In this document: positions 1 through 7,573 of the stretch, one piece after another
How positions within the stretch are numbered: position 1 is the first letter of the stretch
How the letters are laid out: every line of letters starts with the position of its first letter
From: Mycobacterium sp. ENV421
GTDB lineage: Bacteria; Actinomycetota; Actinomycetes; Mycobacteriales; Mycobacteriaceae
Length of the DNA stretch: 64,000 bases
Direction of reading: 5' to 3'
NCBI RefSeq assembly: GCF_002887815.1
Contig: NZ_PDHO01000012.1
Span: 87,221 to 151,220, forward strand
Translations under genes and position numbers: made by a program
Notes under the pieces: generated by a model
The model's database searches: none
What the model was told of the DNA's origin: nothing
Seen by the model: the letters and a program-made list of their open reading frames with translations, nothing else

Positions 1-911
1 GGCACTACCACGGCTGGCAGGACACCGTGTACTGGTCCAATCACGTCGACCCGGAGCTGGCCGGGCCCGCCGACCATCCCCGGCCGGTCGCGATGGGCCC
101 GGGGGTGCCCGCCGAACTGGAGGACACCTTGGTCGTGCTGACCTGGAACGATCCGGACAGTTTCGTCGAGCTGATGAACCGGCGCGGCGACGAGATCGCC
201 GCCGTGCTCACCGAACCCGCGGTGTTCAACACCGGGTGCATCCTTCCCGAACCCGGCTATCTGGAACTGCTGCGCAGTGAAACCCGCAAGCACGGTGCCC
301 TGCTGATCTTCGACGAGGTGATCACCGGTTTCCGCTTCGCCCGCGGCGGTGCCCAGGAATGGTTCGGGGTCACCCCGGATCTCACGACGCTGGCCAAGGG
401 ACTCGGCGGCGGGTTCCCGGTGGCCGCGGTCGGCGGCTCCACGGAGGCCATGCGCCTGGTGGCCGAGGGCGTCTACTCCCATTCGGGCACCTACAACGCC
501 AATGTCGTGCAGTGCGCGGCGGTGTCGGCCACGATGGATCTGCTGGCCGAACCTGGGCTCTACGAGCGTCAGCGGGCGCTCGGTCACCGGCTGGCCGCAG
601 GTCTCGGCGAGCTCGCAGCCGAGCGCGGTCTGGACGCCTACTGTGAGGGTCTGGGCACGGTGTTCCAGTTGTGGTTCGCCGACGGCCCGATCCACAATTG
701 GCGCGATGCGGTGGCGCGGGCCGACGAGCCCCTGTTCACCCGGTGGTACGAGGAGATGGTCATTCGCGGGGTGCTGTTCCATCCGCTGCAGTTCGAGAAC
801 CTGTTCGTGTCGCTGGTTCACGACGACCGCGACATCGACGAGACACTGCAGGCAGCCGCCGACGCGCTGACCGTCGTCGCCCGCACGCGGACGCCTGCTT
901 CCCAGTCGTGA
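1..911 (+). CDS. class-III aminotransferase, glutamate-1-semialdehyde aminomutase-like (5' end missing)
   Basis: The reading frame is open from base 3, so the gene begins upstream of the window. The visible ~302 residues are the PLP-binding core and C-terminal domain of a class-III (omega) aminotransferase. The start of the window reads HYHGWQD, IFDEVITGFR carries the PLP-contacting Asp, LAKGLGGGFPVAA carries the Schiff-base Lys, and SHSGTYNANVV follows. The pattern is closest to glutamate-1-semialdehyde 2,1-aminomutase-like proteins. The mycobacterial hemL lies elsewhere in known genomes, so this is more likely a specialised transaminase or aminomutase. Its stop overlaps the start of the downstream kinase (GTGA), so the two are translationally coupled. 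The substrate is not deducible from sequence. Confidence 0.85.
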   Translation, partial: HYHGWQDTVYWSNHVDPELAGPADHPRPVAMGPGVPAELEDTLVVLTWNDPDSFVELMNRRGDEIAAVLTEPAVFNTGCILPEPGYLELLRSETRKHGALLIFDEVITGFRFARGGAQEWFGVTPDLTTLAKGLGGGFPVAAVGGSTEAMRLVAEGVYSHSGTYNANVVQCAAVSATMDLLAEPGLYERQRALGHRLAAGLGELAAERGLDAYCEGLGTVFQLWFADGPIHNWRDAVARADEPLFTRWYEEMVIRGVLFHPLQFENLFVSLVHDDRDIDETLQAAADALTVVARTRTPASQS

Positions 912-2341
912 CCGGACCGGTAGTCATCGGCGTCGACCTCGGCACATCGGCGGTCAAGATCGTCGCGGTCGATCACCACGGCAGGGCCGTTGCGTCGGCG
1001 CGGGCCGAATATCCGACGAGACGACCGGAAGCCGAAGCAGCCGAACAGGATCCACGCGACTGGTGGCAGGCGCTCGGTGCCGCCGGAGACATTGTCTCGG
1101 GCCGGGTGGCGCCACAGCGCTGGCATGCGATCGGTCTGACCGCGATGTTGCCCACGCTGGTCGAGCTCGACGGAGCACTCGAACCGGTGGGCGCGGCGAT
1201 CACGTGGGAGGACGGCAGGGCCGAGCGGAATGCCGACGAGCTGCGCGCGAGGGTCGGTGACGCGGTGCTGTACCGGATCACCGGACAACGGGTCGACGGC
1301 CGGTACCTGGCGCCGATGCACGCCAGGCTCCAGGGGCTCGGCCGCGCGGGCACGACTGTGGCCGGCGCCAAAGATGTCCTGTTCCACCAGCTGACCGGGG
1401 CGTTGCTCACCGACCCCAGCACCGCCGCGGGTAGCGCCGCCTTTGACATCGAATCCGGTTGCTGGCGTGCCGAACTGGTCGAGGCGATGGGTCTGCCGCA
1501 GTTACCAGAGGTCGCTTCCGCAGCCACGGCGCTGCCGCTGTCGGCGCGGTGGCGGCAGCGCTGGGGGGTGCCCGGGGAGCTGCCCGTGGTACTGGGTGCG
1601 GCCGACTCCGCGCTCGGTGCGCGGGGGGTGGGCGCGTTGGCTCACGGTGATGTCGGGGTGATCGCCGGCACCAGCGCGGTCGTCCTGGGTATCTCCGATC
1701 AGCCGACCAGAGATCCGGCCATGCGCTACCTGGTGACTCCGCTCGCCGGTACCGGCTGGGGGCTCGAAATGGATTTGTTGGCAATGGGTTCGGCGTTCGA
1801 CGGTGTCGCGGCGCTGTTCGGCCTGGCCGGGCCGGCGGATCTGCTCGAGGCGGCGGCCGCGGTGGCCCATGCCGACGCGCCGTTGTTCCTGCCGTACCTG
1901 TCACCGGGTGAGCAGGGCGCGCTGTGGGACCCGAGCCTGACGGGCAGTGTGCAGGGTCTGCGGCTGGGCATGGGTGTCGGGCACATCGGCCGGGCGTTGC
2001 TCACCGGGATCGTCGTCGAACTGCGCCGTTGCATCGACGTGCTGGCGGCGACAACGGGCCGTTCGGGCCCGGTCCGGCTAGGCGGCGGCAGCGCGGTGAG
2101 CCCGTTGATGTGGCAGGACATCGCGGATGCGACCGGACGCGAGGTGTGGGTGGATCCGACGGTGACCGACCACTCGGCGATCGGTGCGGCGTTGTTCGCC
2201 GCAGATGTGACCGGCCGCCCGATCATCCGGGACGACGCGCCGCAGATCATCGCCCCGCGACCCGAATGGCATGCCTGGTGGACCGATTGCGTCGCCCGCC
2301 ACGACCGAGCCCGGGTGGCAGCGGGCGGGAGGACGAACTGA
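908..2341 (+). CDS. FGGY-family carbohydrate kinase (xylulokinase-like)
   Basis: This 477-residue protein has the two actin-like ATPase lobes of the FGGY sugar-kinase family. The N-terminal phosphate-1 motif is IGVDLGTSAVK, the catalytic Asp lies in the segment GAADSALGARG, a GTSAVV loop follows, and LGGGSAVSPLMWQDIA plus HSAIGAALFA form the C-terminal adenosine/phosphate-2 region. The family phosphorylates pentoses, polyols or related sugars; the overall look is xylulokinase-like but the substrate is unknown. The GTG start at 908 is chosen because it overlaps the upstream stop by 4 nt and places the phosphate-binding motif at the usual N-terminal position. The open frame runs further upstream but is out of homology there. 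The stop overlaps the ATG of the next gene. Confidence 0.85.
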   Translation: MTGPVVIGVDLGTSAVKIVAVDHHGRAVASARAEYPTRRPEAEAAEQDPRDWWQALGAAGDIVSGRVAPQRWHAIGLTAMLPTLVELDGALEPVGAAITWEDGRAERNADELRARVGDAVLYRITGQRVDGRYLAPMHARLQGLGRAGTTVAGAKDVLFHQLTGALLTDPSTAAGSAAFDIESGCWRAELVEAMGLPQLPEVASAATALPLSARWRQRWGVPGELPVVLGAADSALGARGVGALAHGDVGVIAGTSAVVLGISDQPTRDPAMRYLVTPLAGTGWGLEMDLLAMGSAFDGVAALFGLAGPADLLEAAAAVAHADAPLFLPYLSPGEQGALWDPSLTGSVQGLRLGMGVGHIGRALLTGIVVELRRCIDVLAATTGRSGPVRLGGGSAVSPLMWQDIADATGREVWVDPTVTDHSAIGAALFAADVTGRPIIRDDAPQIIAPRPEWHAWWTDCVARHDRARVAAGGRTN

Positions 2342-3066
2342 TGCGGGTGACCGTGGTCGACGACGAGACGTTCGCCACCACCGCCGCAACGGCGGTGCTG
2401 GAGGCTCTGCCATCGAATAGACCCACACTCGGCGTGGCCACCGGCGAGACCCCGATGCGGGTCTACGCCGAGTTGGGCTGCCGCAGCCGCCGAGGGGACG
2501 TCGACCTTTCCGGTGCCCGGGTGATCGCGTTGGACGAGTATGTCGGCCTCGACGCCGATGATCCCCGCAGCTATGCGGTGTATGTGCGCACGCGCATCGC
2601 CGATCCGCTGGGCATCGCGGCCGCCAATGTCCATGTGCCACAAGGTGACAGTGATGATCCTGGCATGGCGGCGGAGGAATTCGAGCGGCAGCTCACCGAG
2701 GCGGGTGGAGTCGACGTTCAGATCGCCGGGATCGGCTCCAACGGGCACCTGGCGTTCAACGAGCCCGGCTCGGCGCTCGACTCCACGACGCGGGTGGTGG
2801 AGCTGTCCGCGCAGACCCGGCGCGACAACGCCCGGTTCTTCGGTGGCCGGGTCGACGACGTCCCACGGCGGGCGATCACTCAGGGGCTGGCGACGATCAG
2901 CCGAGCCCGTTCGATCCTGCTGCTCGCCGCGGGCCGGGCGAAGGCAGACGCGTTGGCGGCGGCACTGCGCGGACCGGTCGTCTCCGGTGTGCCGGCGTCA
3001 GTGTTGCAGCGGCACGGCGACGTGACAGTGATCGCGGATCGGGCGGCATGGAGCAGGATGACATAG
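2341..3066 (+). CDS. glucosamine-6-phosphate deaminase / 6-phosphogluconolactonase family protein
   Basis: At 241 residues it has the usual length of the NagB family. It carries the LDEYVGL motif (catalytic Asp region) and the signature GIGSNGHLAFNEP with the catalytic His and Glu. The Asp seen in E. coli NagB at the N position of this signature is Asn here, as I recall for the Bacillus enzymes, so this is not a sign of inactivity. The expected reaction is conversion of glucosamine-6-phosphate to fructose-6-phosphate plus ammonia, or a related aldose/ketose deamination. The start ATG overlaps the kinase stop (TGATG), and the gene abuts the LysA-like gene with no gap. A kinase plus a deaminase suggests breakdown of a phosphorylated amino sugar. 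Confidence 0.82.
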   Translation: MRVTVVDDETFATTAATAVLEALPSNRPTLGVATGETPMRVYAELGCRSRRGDVDLSGARVIALDEYVGLDADDPRSYAVYVRTRIADPLGIAAANVHVPQGDSDDPGMAAEEFERQLTEAGGVDVQIAGIGSNGHLAFNEPGSALDSTTRVVELSAQTRRDNARFFGGRVDDVPRRAITQGLATISRARSILLLAAGRAKADALAAALRGPVVSGVPASVLQRHGDVTVIADRAAWSRMT

Positions 3067-4320
3067 ATGAGTGATCCGGACGTGCTCGACCTGTTCCCAC
3101 CCGGCTCCCGGATGGCCGACGGCGTGCTGACCGTCGGGGGCTGCCGCCTCGATGACCTGGCTGCCGAATTCGGCACCCCGGTCATGGTGATCGCCGAGGA
3201 CGCGGTGCGGCAGCGGGCCAGGGACTATCTCACGGCGTTCCGTAGCCGGTGGGCCCGAGCGGATGTGGCGTTCGCGTCGAAAGCATTCCCCTGCACAGCG
3301 ATTCAGCGACTGGCCAGCGAGGAAGGGCTATTGCTCGACGTCGCCGGCGGGGGAGAGATCGCCACCGCCTTGGCTGCCGGTGCCGACCCGGCGCGGATGC
3401 TGTTGCACGGCAACGCCAAGACCGACGAAGAAATCGGTATGGCCGTCAGCAATGGGGTCGGCCTGATCGTTGTCGACAACTTCGACGACATCGACCGACT
3501 GGAACGCATTGTCGAGCCGGGCAGCAGGCAGGCCTGCCTGGTGCGCGTCGTGCCTGGTATCGAAGCCGAGACCCACGCCGCGGTGGCGACCGGCCATGCC
3601 GGCTCAAAATTCGGTCTGCTGCCTGCGGATGCGCGGGTGGCGATCGAGAGGATTCGTCGCAGCCGGGTGTTGCGCTGCGACGGGGTGCACACGCACGTCG
3701 GCTCGCAGTTGCTCGACGCCGAACAGCTCGCCGCCGCCGTGGCCCCGGTCGCCGAGCTGGGCAGCTTCGACGTATACGACTTCGGGGGCGGCCTCGGGGT
3801 GCGCTACACCTACGCCGATCACCCGCCGACGGTGGACGCCTACGCCGACACCATGATCGAGAAGGCCCGCGGCCTGGTTCCCGCCGAGGCCCGCATCATC
3901 GTCGAGCCGGGGCGGTCGATGACCGCGTCGGCGGCCTGCACGGTCTACCGGGTGACCACCGTCAAACACGGGGTGGTCACCCACGTCGCGGTCGACGGCG
4001 GGATGGGCGACAACCTCGAGGTGTCGCTGTACGGACAACGGTTCGAGGCGACCCTCGTCGACCGGATCGGTGGGGGAACCGACGTCACCGTCGTCGGCAG
4101 GCACTGCGAATCCGGCGACCAGCTGATCGATGGTGTCCCGCTTGACAATCCGGTGGTCGGGGATCTGTTGGCCGTCCCGGTCACCGGGGCGTACTGCTAC
4201 ACGATGTCCAACCAGTACAACGGGGCACGCCGCATCCCGGTGGTGTTCGCCGCGAACGGCGACGCAAGGCTCGTGGTACGCCGCGACACCTGGGCCGATC
4301 TGTTGGCCCGCGACGTGTGA
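3067..4320 (+). CDS. LysA-like PLP fold-III decarboxylase (diaminopimelate decarboxylase family)
   Basis: This 417-residue protein has the alanine-racemase-type barrel plus beta domain of DAP/ornithine decarboxylases. The PLP Lys is about residue 72 in VAFASKAFPC. HVGSQLLD, the glycine loop YDFGGGLGVRY, EPGRSM and the second-subunit motif CESGD (active-site Cys) are all present, so it should be catalytically competent. Mycobacteria normally carry lysA elsewhere, next to the threonine genes, so this is probably a paralogue acting on another D- or meso-amino acid rather than the lysine enzyme. The ATG directly follows the previous stop, making it the last gene of the four-gene coupled cluster. 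It converges on the P55 gene with a single base between the stops. Confidence 0.82.
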   Translation: MSDPDVLDLFPPGSRMADGVLTVGGCRLDDLAAEFGTPVMVIAEDAVRQRARDYLTAFRSRWARADVAFASKAFPCTAIQRLASEEGLLLDVAGGGEIATALAAGADPARMLLHGNAKTDEEIGMAVSNGVGLIVVDNFDDIDRLERIVEPGSRQACLVRVVPGIEAETHAAVATGHAGSKFGLLPADARVAIERIRRSRVLRCDGVHTHVGSQLLDAEQLAAAVAPVAELGSFDVYDFGGGLGVRYTYADHPPTVDAYADTMIEKARGLVPAEARIIVEPGRSMTASAACTVYRVTTVKHGVVTHVAVDGGMGDNLEVSLYGQRFEATLVDRIGGGTDVTVVGRHCESGDQLIDGVPLDNPVVGDLLAVPVTGAYCYTMSNQYNGARRIPVVFAANGDARLVVRRDTWADLLARDV

Positions 4321-4321
4321 G

Positions 4322-5881
4322 CTAAGCGGCCACCGTCTGCTCGGCCTCGGTCTCGTCGGCGTGCGCCTGCCTGCCCCCGATGAACAGGGCCAGAACGGCG
4401 CCGACCAGGCAGACGATCACGGTGACGAAGAAGATCGAGCCGTACTGCATCGCGAAGGCGGTGCGGTAGCGCTCGGCCTCGCCGGCGATCTTGGCGGCCA
4501 GGCTGTTGCCGCCCGGGCTCGGCAGTGTGGCCAGGATCTGGTTGAACCGGTACAGGCCCCACGCGGAGAGCGCCGCGACGCCGATCAGCATGCCGGTCAT
4601 GCGGGCCACCACGACGAGTGAGGAAGCGATGCCGTGCTGAGCAGGCGGCACCACCCGCAGTGCGGCTGAGGTGAGCGGGCCGATCACCAGACCCAGCCCG
4701 AAGCCGGCCAGTGCCAGGTCGGTGTCGATCACCGGCAGGGACACGAACCCGAAATCGTGGCGGGCGCCGGCCACATTGGTGCCCCAGTGTGACACCAGCA
4801 GGTATGCGCCCGAGGAGATCAGCATTCCGACGACGGCGACGATCCGGTCGCCGATCCGGGTGGCGACCCAGCCGCCGATGAGCGCTCCGACCGGCAGCGC
4901 GATCAGGAAGTGCAGCAGCAGGAACGCGGCCTGCGTCTGGTCCTTGCCCAGCACACCCTGGCCGAACAGTTCGACGTTGACCAACGTCACCATCAACGCC
5001 GCTCCTGCGCACAGCGAGGTGCCCAACGAAGCCAGGAACGGCACGAACCGCACGCCCGCCGGTTCGATCAACCGGGTGCGGGCGAACCGCTCCCAGACGA
5101 AGAATGCGATGGCTGCGATGACAGCGCCGATCACGAGGATCAGGCCGTGCGGCGGAAGCAGCGTCTTGCCGTCGGGGTTCGGGTTGTACAGCCCGATCAC
5201 GGCCAAGCCCAATGCGATCGCGAGCAGGATGCCGCCGATCAGATCGACCTTTTCGGGGTTCTCGCTGCGGTCATGGGAGGGCAGGCTGAAGTGGATCGCC
5301 ACCATCGCGATCACGGTGAGCGGCACGTTGATCCAGAACACGTCCTGCCACTTGCCCAGCAGCAACACCACACCGATGCCATAGAGCGGGCCGAGCACGC
5401 TGCCCAGCTCCTGGGCGGCGCCGATGCCGCCGAGCACCGCGGCGCGGCTGCGGGCAGCCCACAGGTCGGCCGCGAGTGCGAGCGTCACGGGCAGCAGGGC
5501 GCCTGCGGCGACGCCCTGGACGAGACGCCCGATCACCAGCATCGTCAGGTCGGTGGACAGCGCGGTCACCACCGAGCCGGCCGCGAACGTGACCAGCGAC
5601 AGCTGCAGCATCAGCTTGCGCCCGAAGCGGTCGGACAGCCGGCCCAGCAGCGGCATCGCCGCGATGTAGCCCAGCATGTACCAGGTGATGATCGGGGTGA
5701 CTTGCTGGAGCTTGTTCACCGGGATGCCGACCGTCGACATGATGTCGACCATGATCGTGACCACGACATACGTGTCGAGCGCCCCGAGTAGAACGGCGAG
5801 GCTACCCGCACTGATCACGATCCGGCGGCTGCGGCCGGAGGTTCCAGCCCGGTGGGCGGCGGTGTCCAGAGACTCAGCCAT
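4322..5881 (-). CDS. P55-type MFS efflux pump
   Basis: This 519-residue, 14-segment-type major-facilitator transporter is the orthologue of M. tuberculosis P55 (Rv1410c). The MFS motif A is [10 protein letters not shown] after the second membrane helix, and several further long hydrophobic helices follow. P55 works with the lipoprotein LprG in export of triacylglycerol-type lipids and in multidrug tolerance. It lies 11 nt downstream of lprG on the same strand, so the two form the expected operon. The start ATG at 5881 is chosen because the protein then begins MAESLDT with a short cytosolic tail before the first helix. A longer frame up to 5932 would run into lprG and is unlikely. The final residues EQTVAA form a charged cytosolic tail. 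Confidence 0.9.
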   Translation of the reverse strand: MAESLDTAAHRAGTSGRSRRIVISAGSLAVLLGALDTYVVVTIMVDIMSTVGIPVNKLQQVTPIITWYMLGYIAAMPLLGRLSDRFGRKLMLQLSLVTFAAGSVVTALSTDLTMLVIGRLVQGVAAGALLPVTLALAADLWAARSRAAVLGGIGAAQELGSVLGPLYGIGVVLLLGKWQDVFWINVPLTVIAMVAIHFSLPSHDRSENPEKVDLIGGILLAIALGLAVIGLYNPNPDGKTLLPPHGLILVIGAVIAAIAFFVWERFARTRLIEPAGVRFVPFLASLGTSLCAGAALMVTLVNVELFGQGVLGKDQTQAAFLLLHFLIALPVGALIGGWVATRIGDRIVAVVGMLISSGAYLLVSHWGTNVAGARHDFGFVSLPVIDTDLALAGFGLGLVIGPLTSAALRVVPPAQHGIASSLVVVARMTGMLIGVAALSAWGLYRFNQILATLPSPGGNSLAAKIAGEAERYRTAFAMQYGSIFFVTVIVCLVGAVLALFIGGRQAHADETEAEQTVAA

Positions 5882-5892
5882 CACCGGGCCCG

Positions 5893-6591
5893 TCAGACGG
5901 CGGGCTTGGTGACGGTGACCGGCTTGTCCCACTCCGACAGCGTGATCTGGATGCTGCTGCCGTTACCGGTGTCGGCCTTGGCCTGGACCAGCTGATGCGG
6001 ATCAGCCTTCTGGATCCAGACGGTGGCGGGCAGTGGGCTGGTTGCCTTGAGCGGGATCAGCTTGTTCATGGCGTCGGCGCTGACCTTGCCGGTGATGCGG
6101 ATGGTGTCCACACCGTTGATGGTCTCGCTGGCCTCCGACTTGGCGTCGGTGATGGAGGCGAGCCAGTTGGCCAGCCCGTTGTCCGGGTTGAGGACCACCG
6201 AGGGGTCGTAGATGTCCTTGGCCGGGCCCATGTCGAGCCAGTTGTTGGGGGTCAGCGCGGCGTAGAGGGTGCCGTCGAGCACGACCAGCTGGATGTCGAC
6301 GTCCGAGCCGCCCATCGAGATGGTCGAGTTCCCGGACACCGCGGTGGCGGGCACGTTGGTCAGGTCGCCGGAGAGCTTCTTGACGGGCAGACCCTCGATC
6401 TTGCCGCCGACGGTGATGTCGAGGTGGGCGCTCTTGAGGGCCTTGGTGACCTGGATGGACTGCTGCAGCAGCCCGGCGGCCTCCGGTAGCGGCTCGGAGG
6501 GCTTCGACGAGGACGAGCAGCCCGCGACGAACAGGGCTGCTGTTGCGAGGAGGGCGGCGAGGACGGCGAACATTCGGCGGCGCGTCTGCAT
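5893..6591 (-). CDS. lprG: lipoarabinomannan/triacylglycerol carrier lipoprotein LprG
   Basis: This is a 232-residue lipoprotein. The signal peptide runs from MQTRRR through a hydrophobic stretch to the lipobox LFVAGC, with lipidated Cys25. The mature region is the LppX_LprAFG fold that holds acylated glycolipids in a hydrophobic pocket at the cell envelope. It is first in a two-gene operon with the P55 pump. The ATG lies 6 nt from a TACGAT -10 box, so the transcript is probably leaderless. It is divergent from ribE across 130 bp. The length and order match the conserved mycobacterial lprG-P55 locus. Confidence 0.93.
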   Translation of the reverse strand: MQTRRRMFAVLAALLATAALFVAGCSSSSKPSEPLPEAAGLLQQSIQVTKALKSAHLDITVGGKIEGLPVKKLSGDLTNVPATAVSGNSTISMGGSDVDIQLVVLDGTLYAALTPNNWLDMGPAKDIYDPSVVLNPDNGLANWLASITDAKSEASETINGVDTIRITGKVSADAMNKLIPLKATSPLPATVWIQKADPHQLVQAKADTGNGSSIQITLSEWDKPVTVTKPAV

Positions 6592-6721
6592 AGGAGCATC
6601 GTAGAGGGTCGGGGTGACCAGACCTGCGGCGCCGGGCTGAACCCAGTCCGCGTTATGCGCTGTGAACTGCAGATTTAGTGGACCTAAGCGAGTGTCGTCA
6701 CGGCCGGGCTAGATTGGGCGC
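6592..6721. promoter_or_regulatory. divergent lprG / ribE promoter region
   Basis: Two outward-facing TANNNT -10 boxes are visible: TACGAT on the minus strand at 6598-6603 (6 nt before lprG ATG) and TAGATT on the plus strand at 6710-6715 (6 nt before ribE GTG). Both predict leaderless mRNAs. No RFN/FMN riboswitch-like structure is apparent between them. Confidence 0.55.
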
Positions 6722-7321
6722 GTGTTCACCGGAATCGTCGAGGAACTGGGTGAGATCGTCGGCAAGGATGAGCTGGCCGACTCGGCGCGGTTTGTGATCC
6801 GCGGCCCGGTCGTGACCGCGGATGCCCGGCACGGCGACTCGATCGCCGTGAACGGTGTCTGCCTGACAGTCGTCGAGGTGCTGCCCGGCGGGCAGTTCAG
6901 TGCCGACGTGATGGCCGAGACGCTCAACCGGTCCAGCCTGGCCGCCGTCGATGTCGGAAGTGCGGTGAACCTGGAACGCGCCGCTGCGGTCAACAGCCGG
7001 CTCGGCGGTCATATCGTCCAGGGCCACGTCGACGGGACCGGCCGCGTCGTCAGCCGCGCACCGTCCGAGCACTGGGAGATCGTGCGGATCGCGCTGCCGC
7101 CGGAGCTGTCGCGGTATGTGGTGGAAAAGGGCTCGATCACCGTCGACGGCATCTCCCTGACGGTGTCCGGGTTGGGTGACGACTTCTTCGAGGTATCCCT
7201 GATCCCCACCACGCTGGCGCTCACCACACTCGGTCGTGCGGCGGTCGACACGCCGGTGAACCTCGAAGTCGATGTCATCGCGAAATACGTGGAACGTTTG
7301 CTCGCCGACCGCAGTCGATGA
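6722..7321 (+). CDS. ribE: riboflavin synthase, alpha chain
   Basis: This 199-residue protein is made of two lumazine-binding repeats (about 1-95 and 96-199). It starts with the diagnostic MFTGIVEELG, and the second repeat begins near GGHIVQGHVDG. The enzyme dismutates two molecules of 6,7-dimethyl-8-ribityllumazine into riboflavin, acting with the lumazine synthase encoded at 19887. It is the orthologue of the gene called ribC in M. tuberculosis (Rv1412). The GTG start follows a -10 box by 6 nt. In the usual mycobacterial order ribA2 follows within a short distance; here about 11 kb of accessory DNA separates them. Confidence 0.94.
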   Translation: MFTGIVEELGEIVGKDELADSARFVIRGPVVTADARHGDSIAVNGVCLTVVEVLPGGQFSADVMAETLNRSSLAAVDVGSAVNLERAAAVNSRLGGHIVQGHVDGTGRVVSRAPSEHWEIVRIALPPELSRYVVEKGSITVDGISLTVSGLGDDFFEVSLIPTTLALTTLGRAAVDTPVNLEVDVIAKYVERLLADRSR

Positions 7322-7333
7322 CGCCGTGGTGTG

Positions 7334-7351
7334 ACTAATCGATTGATTAGT
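7334..7351. promoter_or_regulatory. AT-rich inverted repeat after ribE
   Basis: Arms ACTAATC and GATTAGT are perfect reverse complements around a 4-base centre (GATT). There is no T-run after it, so an operator is more likely than an intrinsic terminator. The bound regulator is unknown. Confidence 0.4.
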
Positions 7352-7453
7352 ACGGACATTTGCTGCGCAATTAGACAGAACTGAGGCAAAACCGCTACTG
7401 ATCTATCGAATTCGCTGATCAGAGACTAGTCAATCTAGCTGACGAAATTGTCC

Positions 7454-7482
7454 TTGGCGAAAATGCCGGGCGATGTTAGGTT
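7454..7482 (+). promoter_or_regulatory. putative promoter of repeat protein A
   Basis: TTGGCG (7454-7459), a 17-nt spacer and TAGGTT (7477-7482) fit a mycobacterial housekeeping promoter. The same region recurs before paralogue B (TGGCAA and TACGTT at 10937-10965), including the GTTGCGG that follows the -10. The conservation supports function. Confidence 0.5.
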
Positions 7483-7573
7483 GCGGAAAGCATGTAACGC
7501 TGAGTCTCTCCCAAGCAATGTGTGTGAGCCGCGTCACGCAAGTGTCGGCACGCCTCGATAGTTCGGAGGATCG

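Larger units (their letters stand above)
7322..7573. other. intergenic leader region upstream of repeat protein A
   Basis: This 252-bp, AT-richer stretch contains an 18-bp inverted repeat just after the ribE stop (7334-7351) and a promoter-like -35/-10 pair (7454-7482). A leader of about 85 nt ends in the Shine-Dalgarno GGAGGA at 7565-7570. No tRNA or other RNA gene is seen. Confidence 0.5.

Noticed and set aside
2731..2763. Loss of the catalytic Asp in the NagB-like signature (Asn instead)
   Set aside because: Gram-positive NagB enzymes also carry Asn here as I recall; the His and Glu are kept.
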